Shown: piece after piece, positions 53,929-62,561 of the stretch
How the letters are laid out: each line of letters opens with the position of its first letter
Position numbering within the stretch: the stretch's first letter is position 1
Notes under the pieces: model-generated
Told to the model about the DNA's origin: nothing
Databases searched by the model: none
The model's input: the letters and a program-made list of their open reading frames with translations, nothing else
Position numbers and translations under genes: made by a program
Assembly: GCF_007954355.1 (NCBI RefSeq)
Contig: NZ_VOLR01000005.1
Coordinates: 1 to 64,000 of the forward strand
DNA from: Colwellia hornerae
Lineage (GTDB): Bacteria > Pseudomonadota > Gammaproteobacteria > Enterobacterales > Alteromonadaceae
Length of the DNA stretch: 64,000 bases
Direction of reading: 5' to 3'

Positions 53929-55839
53929 CTATTGTTCAAATCGAAAAGGGGCAATATATAAATCGCTTAAAGTTCCATTACTGCCATCATCCTCATAGAC
54001 AGTATAAGATTCTATCCAAAACATCATTCCACTACCTTCATTATTCATTTCAGTTTCTGCTAGAGACACTCTAGTGCCTTTAGCAGACCAAGCAATATCT
54101 TCAAGCTTGGATGTCTGCCAAGAATTAGATTCAGTAAAAGACACTTCTAAAGGGATAACTCCAATGAAATAAAGTTGAGCTAAAATCTTATTATCATTGG
54201 TGAATTTGAATGCTAACCACTGAGGGGTGGCTGGCCCACTTTCGGTTGGGTTATCTATATTTTCAGGTGTTAACCAACCTATACTTGGTTGAAATCTAGC
54301 TACCCGCAATTGTGTGTTGTAACTGTTGTGCCAAAAGACAGCCGCATTTTCATTGTCATTTAGAATTATTTTTGGACTACTACCCCGTTGTTCATTATTG
54401 TCACTCACAATAATTGGCAAACCCCACCCCGTTTCAGAAGAATATTTAACAACTCTTATGAGCTCATCTTCACTATCATAAGCAAGTAAAATTTGTCCTT
54501 GATTACTTAATGCAACATCGTATTCAATACCTAATCGGTGGCTGTCGATCAGGATTTGCTCAGACCATGATGTTTGTTCAGGATTAGAAATGTTAATCAT
54601 TGTTGAATATAAGTGCCAGCGAGTATTGTCATCCCAACTTTGCCACAAAACAATACCTTGCCCATTATTATTCAAAGTTAAAGAAAATTTTGGATAAGCA
54701 TGCATAAAGTCCAGTAGAGGTATCTGCGCGGCCTCAGACCAATTCCTAGTCTCATTAGAATAAACACTATAATAGCCTTGTGAATTAAACTCCCACAATA
54801 ATAATGCATTTCCTGACTCATCTAACTTCAGCTCAATGGCTTCAGAAATGGATTGACGTCCAGTATTTCCTGATGCCATAGTGATAGGAGCACTCCAGTT
54901 GCTATTTGTGCGCGTTGTGACATAAAGCCCATCGATGGTTGTATATGCAACTATCGCCTGTGTGGGAGAATTCAAGCCTGAATTCGCAGCAACTTTTAAG
55001 ACGCGAATGCCTAATCCATCTGTATTGTCAAACATTGTGGTTTCGTCTATCAACTCAAGAGAGTCATTGTAAATTGCTAGTTTTAGTTTATCGTCAAGAG
55101 AAAAGTTATTTTCAAACCAAGCAGAATATTGCAACCCATCTTCGCCAATTGCCGAATCAAAAGCACCAAAATTCTCAACTTTAGTAGCAAGCGCTTGTAT
55201 TTTTGAAACGGTAAATTCCTTTATATAATCGATTCCTTCAAACGTAGCAACAACGTTTGCAGTTCCAAAGTTTTCACCTTTCAGGTTTACTATATCGTTT
55301 ACCTCAATTATTTGAAGTATTTGTGATTCAGATGTCGACCACTGAACTTGATTAGTTAAGTCCACAGCTAAGTGATCAGTTGACATACCAATCGCGTGTA
55401 TTTCAAAATTAGCACCTTTTGCTATAGAGTCTCGAAGCCTCAGCCTAAGCTCTACCACGACATTTTCTATTTCTGCAGGTGTAATAGTAAGTGACACACT
55501 CGCACTTACCCCTCTATGCGTGGCTGTTATTTCTACGCTGCCAGTATTATTTGTATTTATACGCACAGATCGATCAGTAAGTTTAGTTATAGTCACTATA
55601 CTTGGGTCAGAGGCAACCCAATTTGTTATGAGGGCATCAGATTGTTTTGTGCCATCTGACAAACGAACTTCAGCAGTAATATCAAAAAAACGACCTTTGG
55701 GATTAGAAAGAGATGAAGCCTCCAGCTTTAAGGACTCCACAAAGGCTACTGTATTTGAACTATTTGATTCTCCACCACCACCGCAACTCATGAGAAATAA
55801 AGATACAGTTAAGAGAGATATAATACGTAAAATATGCAA
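53929..55839 (-). CDS. Lipoprotein with bacterial Ig-like (Big2) domains and a C-terminal propeller-like region
   Basis: The 636-residue protein is read from TTG 55839, seven nt after AAGGA, giving a lipoprotein signal peptide (M)HILRIISLLTVSLFLMSC with lipobox LMSC followed by GGGG. Two Ig-like segments follow (about 30-230; SDGTKQSDALITNWVASDPS and EVRLSDGTK... style Big2 patterns), then a long region with repeating aromatic/WSE motifs (NWSEAAQI, SWSEQILI, NSWQTSKL), suggesting a beta-propeller of the sialidase-like kind. Surface or periplasmic attachment is expected; the function is unknown. An upstream in-frame extension runs through the AAAAC microsatellite and is probably not translated. 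Confidence 0.82.
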   Translation of the reverse strand: MHILRIISLLTVSLFLMSCGGGGESNSSNTVAFVESLKLEASSLSNPKGRFFDITAEVRLSDGTKQSDALITNWVASDPSIVTITKLTDRSVRINTNNTGSVEITATHRGVSASVSLTITPAEIENVVVELRLRLRDSIAKGANFEIHAIGMSTDHLAVDLTNQVQWSTSESQILQIIEVNDIVNLKGENFGTANVVATFEGIDYIKEFTVSKIQALATKVENFGAFDSAIGEDGLQYSAWFENNFSLDDKLKLAIYNDSLELIDETTMFDNTDGLGIRVLKVAANSGLNSPTQAIVAYTTIDGLYVTTRTNSNWSAPITMASGNTGRQSISEAIELKLDESGNALLLWEFNSQGYYSVYSNETRNWSEAAQIPLLDFMHAYPKFSLTLNNNGQGIVLWQSWDDNTRWHLYSTMINISNPEQTSWSEQILIDSHRLGIEYDVALSNQGQILLAYDSEDELIRVVKYSSETGWGLPIIVSDNNEQRGSSPKIILNDNENAAVFWHNSYNTQLRVARFQPSIGWLTPENIDNPTESGPATPQWLAFKFTNDNKILAQLYFIGVIPLEVSFTESNSWQTSKLEDIAWSAKGTRVSLAETEMNNEGSGMMFWIESYTVYEDDGSNGTLSDLYIAPFRFEQ

Positions 55840-55887
55840 GTGAAGATCCTTTTTCTTGTGCTTATATAATTGATTCCAATATTTACA

Positions 55888-55932
55888 CAAAACAAAACAA
55901 AACAAAACAAAACAAAACAAAACAAAACAAAA
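55888..55932 (-). repeat. Pentanucleotide microsatellite (CAAAA)x9
   Basis: Nine perfect CAAAA units lie 49-93 bp upstream of the lipoprotein start codon, i.e. in its probable promoter or 5' leader. Five-base units shift both frame and spacing when they slip. Confidence 0.97.
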
Positions 55933-56633
55933 GCAAAGCAAAGAAAAACTGTTTTTTAGCTATGTAAAATTAAATCAACACAATGAATTACCTCTAAATA
56001 ATCACGATTTACACATTTAAATTTCCATTTTTAAACCGCATTATGCGATGTTATTTATTTAGTAAGTGATAAAATCTACAAATGAGTTATCCATATAAAA
56101 ATAATTAGAACTATTAATGTCATCTGTACGACATCAATTAGCGCTCTTAAATGAAATGTGACCGACAGCAATGAGCTTAAACCAGCCGCACAAATGAGCA
56201 AAAAATTTTGGCTAACAGTGCCCTGAATATACTTCTGAATTTGCAAAGGCTTAATGTCCGCTTTTGGCTAGCTATTGACCTAAAGAATGGGCGATAGCTA
56301 ACGTGAAATTTACGCACACAGAAGACGTTAACACAGTCATTTTATGATGTGTTTCGAATGATTATTAAGGTTCACTTATGCCAGTTGAAGTCAGGTTCCA
56401 ACTTTATTTGAAGTGATTTTGGTGTTTTTTTAATAAATAAAACTTACTGCCGCATTTGTTTCTATCTTTATCCACAAAGCCCATTTTTTCTCAACGGCAT
56501 AAATAGGCTTGCTTGGGGTTTTTATTTCGATCTTTATTTAGCTTCTACATTTATATTTTCCTTTTGCCCATCGCCCCGCCCTGCTAGAATAACCGACAAT
56601 TATTTACTCGATATTTTACGGAACCTTTAGTCA
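55933..56633. other. ~700-bp gap between the lipoprotein gene and proS
   Basis: No ORF was recognised. GGTTCCAACTTTATT at 56394-56408 is the inverted copy of 53571-53585. A GGCTAGCTATTG-N12-GGGCGATAGCTAAC imperfect inverted repeat lies near 56265-56305. The proS promoter is expected at the right end. Confidence 0.45.
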
Positions 56634-58331
56634 ATGCGTACTACTCAATACCTACTTTCTACCTTGAAAGAAACGCCAGCCAGCGCCGAAGTGATCAGTC
56701 ACCAATTAATGCTCCGTGCCGGACTGGTTCGAAATGTTGCTTCGGGTTTATATACTTGGTTACCCACAGGACTGAAAGTATTAAGAAAAGTTGAAAATAT
56801 TGTTCGTGAAGAAATGGAACGAGCAGGTGCTATTGAAGTATTAATGCCGATGGTTCAACCTGCTGATTTATGGGAAGAGTCTGGACGTTTAAATGATTAC
56901 GGCCCTGAGTTACTGCGCATAAATGACCGTCATGACCGCGCCTTTGTTTTAGGTCCAACGCACGAAGAAGTCATTACAAAGCTAGTCGCTAATGAAATAA
57001 ATAGTTATAAGCAATTACCGCTGAATGTATTCCAAATTCAAACAAAATTTCGTGATGAAATCCGCCCTCGATTCGGTGTGATGCGTGGTCGTGAATTTTT
57101 AATGAAAGACGCCTACTCTTTCCATTTAGGCGAAGCATGTTTACAGAAAACTTACCAAATTATGTTTGACGCCTACTGCCGTATTTTTGACCGTTTAGGT
57201 TTAGATTACCGCCCAGTCATTGCTGACACAGGTTCTATTGGTGGCCAAGCTTCACATGAATTTCATGTTTTAGCAGACTCTGGCGAAGACGATATTGCTT
57301 TTAGTGATGCTAGCGACTTTGCAGCTAACGTTGAAAAAGCGGAAGCTATTGCGCCACTAGGCGAACGAGCAGAGCCAACTCAGCAAATTAGTACGGTAGA
57401 ATTAAAGCTTGAACGTTTAATAAAAACCTCAAACATCGATTTAAAAAATACCGTTAAAACACTATTAGTACTTGGCGCTAGTGCTGCAGGTGAACCAGAA
57501 AAATTCATTGCGTTAGTGCTTCGTGGCGATCATCAACTAAATGAAGTTAAAGTTGAAAATTTATCAGGTATAGCTTCACCTTTAACATTTGCAACTGATG
57601 AACAAATATCTGCAATTGCTAACTGCCATATCACCTCATTAGGCCCTAAAGGTTTGTCTGTTGACGTTATTGTCGACCGCAGTGCTGCTCATCTAAACGA
57701 CTTTGTTTGTGGAGCCAACGTAAATGGTCAATCTTATACTGGGGTTAACTGGCAACGAGATTGTGATGAAATCAACATTCAAGATATCCGTAACGTCGTC
57801 GAAGGCGATCCTAGTCCTTGTGGTAGCGGGAATATTGTCATTAAGCGCGGTATTGAAGTTGGTCATATTTTCCAGTTAGGCGAAAAGTACGCACAAGCAA
57901 TGAATTGTGGCGTATTAACAGAAAATGGTAAAAATCAAACATTAACCATGGGCTGTTACGGCATAGGGGTGTCACGTATTGTTGCTGCAGCCATTGAACA
58001 AAATCACGATGCATACGGCATAAAATGGCCAGCAGCTATTGCCCCCTTTCAAGTGGCGATTGTTCCAATGAATATGGCAAAATCTGCCCGTGTTAAAGAA
58101 ACGGCAGAAGCTTTATATGCACAATTACAACAAGCTGGTATTGAAGTTATCTTCGATGACCGTAAAGAACGTCCGGGTGTGATGTTTGCCGACCATGAAT
58201 TAATTGGTACGCCAATATTATTAATTGTTGGTGAACGTAACCTTGATGAACAAAACGTTGAAGTGAAAAACCGTATTAGTGGTGAAAAATCGTTAATGGC
58301 AATCAGTGATATCATGTCTTTGTTTAGCTAA
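56634..58331 (+). CDS. proS: Prolyl-tRNA synthetase (bacterial type)
   Basis: The 565-residue class II synthetase matches bacterial-type ProS (E. coli 572): motif 1 region [15 protein letters not shown]... and [15 protein letters not shown], motif 2 [21 protein letters not shown], the inserted editing domain (about 225-385), motif 3 GCYGIGVSR near 440, and the anticodon-binding domain ([11 protein letters not shown]). Ribosome binding site ACGGAACC precedes the ATG. Confidence 0.98.
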   Translation: MRTTQYLLSTLKETPASAEVISHQLMLRAGLVRNVASGLYTWLPTGLKVLRKVENIVREEMERAGAIEVLMPMVQPADLWEESGRLNDYGPELLRINDRHDRAFVLGPTHEEVITKLVANEINSYKQLPLNVFQIQTKFRDEIRPRFGVMRGREFLMKDAYSFHLGEACLQKTYQIMFDAYCRIFDRLGLDYRPVIADTGSIGGQASHEFHVLADSGEDDIAFSDASDFAANVEKAEAIAPLGERAEPTQQISTVELKLERLIKTSNIDLKNTVKTLLVLGASAAGEPEKFIALVLRGDHQLNEVKVENLSGIASPLTFATDEQISAIANCHITSLGPKGLSVDVIVDRSAAHLNDFVCGANVNGQSYTGVNWQRDCDEINIQDIRNVVEGDPSPCGSGNIVIKRGIEVGHIFQLGEKYAQAMNCGVLTENGKNQTLTMGCYGIGVSRIVAAAIEQNHDAYGIKWPAAIAPFQVAIVPMNMAKSARVKETAEALYAQLQQAGIEVIFDDRKERPGVMFADHELIGTPILLIVGERNLDEQNVEVKNRISGEKSLMAISDIMSLFS

Positions 58332-58406
58332 ACATCGTTATTCATTGCCATCAATGTGCAAGGATGCACTAATGTCTTGAAATACAGGATGTCCATCCAA
58401 AACATA

Positions 58407-58433
58407 AAACGCGACCTTAAGGTCGCGTTTTTT
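58407..58433. terminator. Terminator of proS (possibly bidirectional)
   Basis: A perfect 24-bp palindrome AAACGCGACC-TTAA-GGTCGCGTTT followed by TTT, between convergent genes. Confidence 0.9.
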
Positions 58434-58454
58434 ATTGCCTAAAAGTAAGTGTTG

Positions 58455-59777
58455 TTAATCTCGATAAACAGGAATTTTACGTAAACGTTCATCAATGCTT
58501 TGCAGCATACTCCGATAAACTAACGAATCAATATCACGATAATATTGTTCAAATTTCTGTTGAGATATACCTTCGGGTAAGCCAGTCAACTCAGGTAGAA
58601 TAAAAGCTTCATCTGTGATGTCAGCTAAGTGTTCTTGCACTTTCAAGGCACTTTCATCAGAGGTGGTCGCAAGCATTGCCAAGCGAGTCCCAGCCCTATC
58701 AGCCATCAAGTCAGCAAAACTAAAGCCACTTCCCCCTCTATTTGAATCTAAAAATTCTTTTAGTTCGCCAATAGCATTACTTGCCGTACTGGTACCAAAT
58801 AACTGCAAAGCAACCGAGTAAATAAAATGCTTTTGAATATCAACTCTTTCTCGTAACTTCACCCTCGCACGGCGTGTGGTGCGCTGCTGTAATTGCTCAG
58901 CTGATAGCTTAGAAATATCACCCACCAATAACTCAAACTTATTGGTGCCAAAATAAAGCACTAAGGCCATTAAAGCCGCGCGATTTTCTTGCGCAGGCGA
59001 ATCAGTTATTGCCGCTAAATTCCGTTGTTTAACTAGACCAAAAGTAAAGCCAACATATTCGGCTAGCGAAAGGTTAATCGTGTCTGACTGCTCAATCGTC
59101 TCAACCAAGCTTTGATAATAAAAACGAATCACCTCAACATCACCATATAAAGCCAGTTGATCACGTAAAGCAAAAAGGCTATTTTTATTGCTTAACGGCT
59201 CATTTTTTAAATCATCAGAAAGTACAATAGCGACCGAAATTTGCTGCGAAGTAATATCAACACTTTTAATCATACTTAACAGCGCACTGCCAAACTCTTT
59301 TTTTACATAGAGATTAGTGAACCATTCAGCCAATTTAATCAGCCCATTACCTGGGAGCGCAACACTGCCAATATAAACAGTGCCCAAATCAACGCCTTCC
59401 TTTGAAGAGACAAGCACCACCTCAACATTAAGGTATTTAATGAGTTCAGGAAAAGGTAAGGCTAAAGAAAAGTTAATTAACGCACTATCTTGAAAGAGAA
59501 CAATATTAGCATTTAGTTGTGGAATGGCTCGGTGCGCAAAAGCACTGAGTCCATGAAGTTCAGCCTGAGTGGCTTGCAAATGTATCGGCTGTTGGTTACT
59601 TTTCAAAGATTGTATTAAACGCTGTGCAATACGTTTATTTTCTGCCGCCGAGTTAGCATCAATTTGATGTATTCTTTGTAACTGTGGCGATGACTGTAAA
59701 GCCATAAAAATAACAATAATAACCAAACAAAACAAAGTAATGAACAAGAGTAAAATTCTTTTTAACCAAACCTTCAA
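58455..59777 (-). CDS. Hypothetical membrane-anchored protein
   Basis: The 440-residue protein has one N-terminal membrane helix (about 8-28, IL-rich) and a large, mostly periplasmic domain of unknown family. There are no recognisable catalytic motifs; the C-terminal half contains LADITDEAFILPELTGLPEGIS and a terminal alpha-helical region. The high content of charged and aliphatic residues and absence of stops support a real gene. It is convergent with proS; no neighbour gives a clue to its role. Confidence 0.75.
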   Translation of the reverse strand: MKVWLKRILLLFITLFCLVIIVIFMALQSSPQLQRIHQIDANSAAENKRIAQRLIQSLKSNQQPIHLQATQAELHGLSAFAHRAIPQLNANIVLFQDSALINFSLALPFPELIKYLNVEVVLVSSKEGVDLGTVYIGSVALPGNGLIKLAEWFTNLYVKKEFGSALLSMIKSVDITSQQISVAIVLSDDLKNEPLSNKNSLFALRDQLALYGDVEVIRFYYQSLVETIEQSDTINLSLAEYVGFTFGLVKQRNLAAITDSPAQENRAALMALVLYFGTNKFELLVGDISKLSAEQLQQRTTRRARVKLRERVDIQKHFIYSVALQLFGTSTASNAIGELKEFLDSNRGGSGFSFADLMADRAGTRLAMLATTSDESALKVQEHLADITDEAFILPELTGLPEGISQQKFEQYYRDIDSLVYRSMLQSIDERLRKIPVYRD

Positions 59778-59877
59778 AAGTAAACCTTAATTGTGCACAA
59801 TATTATTGAGCTATATTCTGATTGCCTTAACGATAAAAGTATAGTGAAAAATGTCACTAATTTATCGCCTTAACTAA

Positions 59878-60468
59878 TCAGCAATCACAAATATCCCAAT
59901 AAATTTTCCGATCGAATAATCTCGCTAATCGAAAATTTAAGGCTTTAAATGTTGTTAAATTATCATCATCGGGCTTAAAACATTGCCAAATAAATTGGTG
60001 ACAGTTATTTTCTATCAGATGATAATCACGGTATTGAAATATTTGTTGCTGCGCTCGTTGCGCAGCAAGTTCACTAGCAATAGGTTTTCCCTTTGAATCA
60101 CAAGCAATGAAAATATATTTACCTGAACGCTCTTTAGTAAAGCGTGCTACTGAAATAGCTTTAATCAAACCATTACCATCAAGTTCAACAATCGTATCAT
60201 CACCGATCCAAATACCCGTATGATCAAGTAAACCACCAACGCCACAACAAACAATAGCGCCTATTTCTGGCTTGACTTTTTCGCTGGTATTGAAGATATC
60301 TGTTGGGTACTGAACAACAGGTGACTCATGCGATTTCAGCTTATCGAGACTTTGCACGTCGCGATAATAAAAACGTTTTTGTTGTTGTCTTTTCCTATCA
60401 TCGGCTAACTCTTTTACCGCAAATGCTGATATTGCAGCAGCCCCTAACCATAATAAAGGTAATGGCAT
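59878..60468 (-). CDS. LRAT/NlpC-P60-like domain protein
   Basis: The 196-residue protein has a short hydrophobic N-terminus (about 4-18) and a lecithin:retinol acyltransferase-like domain: GAIVCCGVGGLLDHTGIWIGDD with His83 and ENNCHQF with Cys156, the catalytic pair of the LRAT/permuted NlpC-P60 class. Bacterial members may be acyltransferases, hydrolases or amidases; the substrate is unknown. Located divergently from alaA. Confidence 0.82.
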   Translation of the reverse strand: MPLPLLWLGAAAISAFAVKELADDRKRQQQKRFYYRDVQSLDKLKSHESPVVQYPTDIFNTSEKVKPEIGAIVCCGVGGLLDHTGIWIGDDTIVELDGNGLIKAISVARFTKERSGKYIFIACDSKGKPIASELAAQRAQQQIFQYRDYHLIENNCHQFIWQCFKPDDDNLTTFKALNFRLARLFDRKIYWDICDC

Positions 60469-60637
60469 TATTGACCTCTGTGCTTAAATTTCACTCAATT
60501 AATAACAAGATGACGCTTTTATTTCATTAATGCTATAAGAAACTTGCAAGTAACTGTTTCAAAGCGGCTGATTATTAGTAACAATGAGAGATACATCATC
60601 AATCACAATATGAAAAATATTCTATGAGACGCCGGTA

Positions 60638-61852
60638 ATGAAAAACATCAAAAAATCATCAAAATTGAATAATGTTTGTTATGAAATTAGAGGACAAATC
60701 GCCGCCGAAGCCCGAAAATTAGAAGATGAAGGCCATAAAATATTAAAGCTTAATATCGGCAACCCTGCTCCATTTGGTTTTGCTGCCCCCGATGATATTT
60801 TAAAAGATGTTATTCGCAACCTACCCACAGCACAAGGATATTGCGAATCTAAAGGTATTTATTCTGCGCGTGTTGCCGTGATGCAGTATTTTCAGCAACA
60901 GGGTATATTAGATGTTAGCGTTGAAGATATTTTTATTGGTAATGGTGTTAGCGAATTAATTGTTATGGCGATGCAAGCCTTATTAAATAATGATGATGAA
61001 GTTTTAATACCGGCGCCCGATTACCCCTTGTGGACAGCATCCGTAGCGCTATCTGGTGGTAAAGCTATTCATTATCGCTGTGACGAAGAAAACCAATGGT
61101 TTCCTGACTTAGTGGATATGGCGAACAAAATCACCGATAAAACCAAAGCTATTGTGCTAATCAACCCCAATAACCCAACGGGCGCTGTTTACAGTGAAGC
61201 GCTGTTAAAGGGCATCATTGAACTAGCACGTAAGCACGATTTAATTATTTTCAGTGACGAAATTTATGACAAAATTTTGTACGACCAAGCCATTCATATA
61301 CCGACCGCAAGTTTAGCACAAGATGTCTTAATTATTACTATGGGCGGTTTATCGAAAAATTACCGTATTGCTGGTTTTCGCGCCGGGTGGATGGTCATTA
61401 GTGGCCCTAAGTTCCATGCAGAAGACTACTTAGAAGGCTTAAATATTCTTGCTTCAATGCGCTTGTGTGCCAATGTACCTTGTCAACATGCTATTCAAAC
61501 GGCATTAGGCGGCTATCAAAGTATTAATGAATTGATCAAGGATGACGGTCGGTTAATCAAGCAGCGAAATCTAGCGCATAAAATGATCAATGAAATTGAT
61601 GGTTTGTCCTGTAACCCTGCGATGGGCGCACTGTACTTATTTGTCAAAGTCGACCAAGAAAAATTCAATATCATTGATGATGAGAAAATGATTTTAGACT
61701 TACTTAGACAAGAAAAAATTCTATTAGTCCATGGCGGTGCATTCAATATCAAAGAGAAAAATTATTTCCGTTTAGTGTTTCTCCCCCATGTGGATGAATT
61801 AATCCCTGCAATGGCTAAACTTAAGAACTTTTTCAGCACCTATAGTCAGTAA
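60638..61852 (+). CDS. alaA: Alanine aminotransferase AlaA
   Basis: The 404-residue class I aminotransferase matches E. coli AlaA/YfbQ (405): IRGQIAAEARKLEDEGHKIL..LNIGNPAPFGF near the N-terminus, INPNNPTGAVYS near 183, and the PLP Lys in GGLSKNYRIAGFRAGW near 240. It transfers the amino group between glutamate and pyruvate. yfbR follows 25 bp later, the same order as in E. coli. In this window it would also handle alanine released by kynureninase, which is speculation. Confidence 0.96.
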   Translation: MKNIKKSSKLNNVCYEIRGQIAAEARKLEDEGHKILKLNIGNPAPFGFAAPDDILKDVIRNLPTAQGYCESKGIYSARVAVMQYFQQQGILDVSVEDIFIGNGVSELIVMAMQALLNNDDEVLIPAPDYPLWTASVALSGGKAIHYRCDEENQWFPDLVDMANKITDKTKAIVLINPNNPTGAVYSEALLKGIIELARKHDLIIFSDEIYDKILYDQAIHIPTASLAQDVLIITMGGLSKNYRIAGFRAGWMVISGPKFHAEDYLEGLNILASMRLCANVPCQHAIQTALGGYQSINELIKDDGRLIKQRNLAHKMINEIDGLSCNPAMGALYLFVKVDQEKFNIIDDEKMILDLLRQEKILLVHGGAFNIKEKNYFRLVFLPHVDELIPAMAKLKNFFSTYSQ

Positions 61853-61877
61853 AGATTCATTTATAAAGGAAATAACC

Positions 61878-62471
61878 ATGCAAAGTACTTTTTTAGCTTG
61901 GATGTTCAGAATGCCGTTGATCAAACGATGGGCATTAATGTTTTGTGTAAAGCCTGAGAACGTTGCCGAACACTCCCATCAAGTGGCAATTGTTGCACAT
62001 TTGTTAGCGGTCATTAAAAACAAAAAATTTGGCGGTAACATTAATGCCGACCGTGTCGCCACCATCGCTTTATATCATGAGGCAAGTGAAACTCGCTATG
62101 GCGATATTGTTAGCCCAACTAAATATGCTAACAAAGAAATAGCAAGAGAATTCAAAAAGATAGAGTACTTAGCAGAAAAAGAATGTTTAGCGTCTTTACC
62201 CGAAGAGTTTCAGGAACTTTTTTCAGATATCATCGTTCAAGATAATGTTGAAATCCACTACAAGACGATCGTAAAAGCGGCGGACATTTTAGTTGCTTAT
62301 ATCAAAGCCCTTGATGAGCTTAATCACCACAACCCTGAGTTTTTACATGTAAAAGAGCGATTAGAATTGAAACTAACAGGATTAAAAAAGGAAATGCCGG
62401 AAGTAGAATATTTTATGGAGATATTTCTTGAAGCCTGCTCAGCCACGGTCGATAAAATAAGCCAAAATTAG
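61878..62471 (+). CDS. yfbR: 5'-deoxynucleotidase YfbR
   Basis: The 197-residue HD-domain phosphohydrolase matches E. coli YfbR (199): the metal site residues in VAEHSHQVA (His33 region), ALYHEASETRYGDI (HD-like His-Glu pair) and the C-terminal KAADILVAYI. It dephosphorylates deoxynucleoside 5'-monophosphates. A strong ribosome binding site (AAAGGAAATAACC) precedes the ATG and it is cotranscribed with alaA. Confidence 0.95.
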   Translation: MQSTFLAWMFRMPLIKRWALMFCVKPENVAEHSHQVAIVAHLLAVIKNKKFGGNINADRVATIALYHEASETRYGDIVSPTKYANKEIAREFKKIEYLAEKECLASLPEEFQELFSDIIVQDNVEIHYKTIVKAADILVAYIKALDELNHHNPEFLHVKERLELKLTGLKKEMPEVEYFMEIFLEACSATVDKISQN

Positions 62472-62486
62472 GCTTACGTTAACCTT

Positions 62487-62521
62487 AAAGTAGAGTATCA
62501 ATGAAGATATTCTACTTTTCC
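62487..62521 (+). terminator. Terminator of alaA-yfbR
   Basis: AAAGTAGAGTATC (62487-62499) pairs with GATATTCTACTTT (62506-62518) with one G-T wobble, followed by TTC; between convergent genes. Confidence 0.65.
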
Positions 62522-62561
62522 GTCTTCAATTGACAGCATAAGTCTGGCTTAGTGGTTAGGT

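Noticed and set aside
53767-53961. 64-codon plus-strand ORF between moxR and the lipoprotein gene
   Set aside because: It overlaps the lipoprotein 3' end, has no ribosome binding site or recognisable features, and low-complexity composition.
55888-55932. CRISPR-like array
   Set aside because: It is a simple 5-bp microsatellite without spacers.
55840-55941. N-terminal extension of the lipoprotein through the CAAAA repeat
   Set aside because: The repeat-encoded FVLFC segment precedes a proper lipoprotein signal peptide with its own ribosome binding site.
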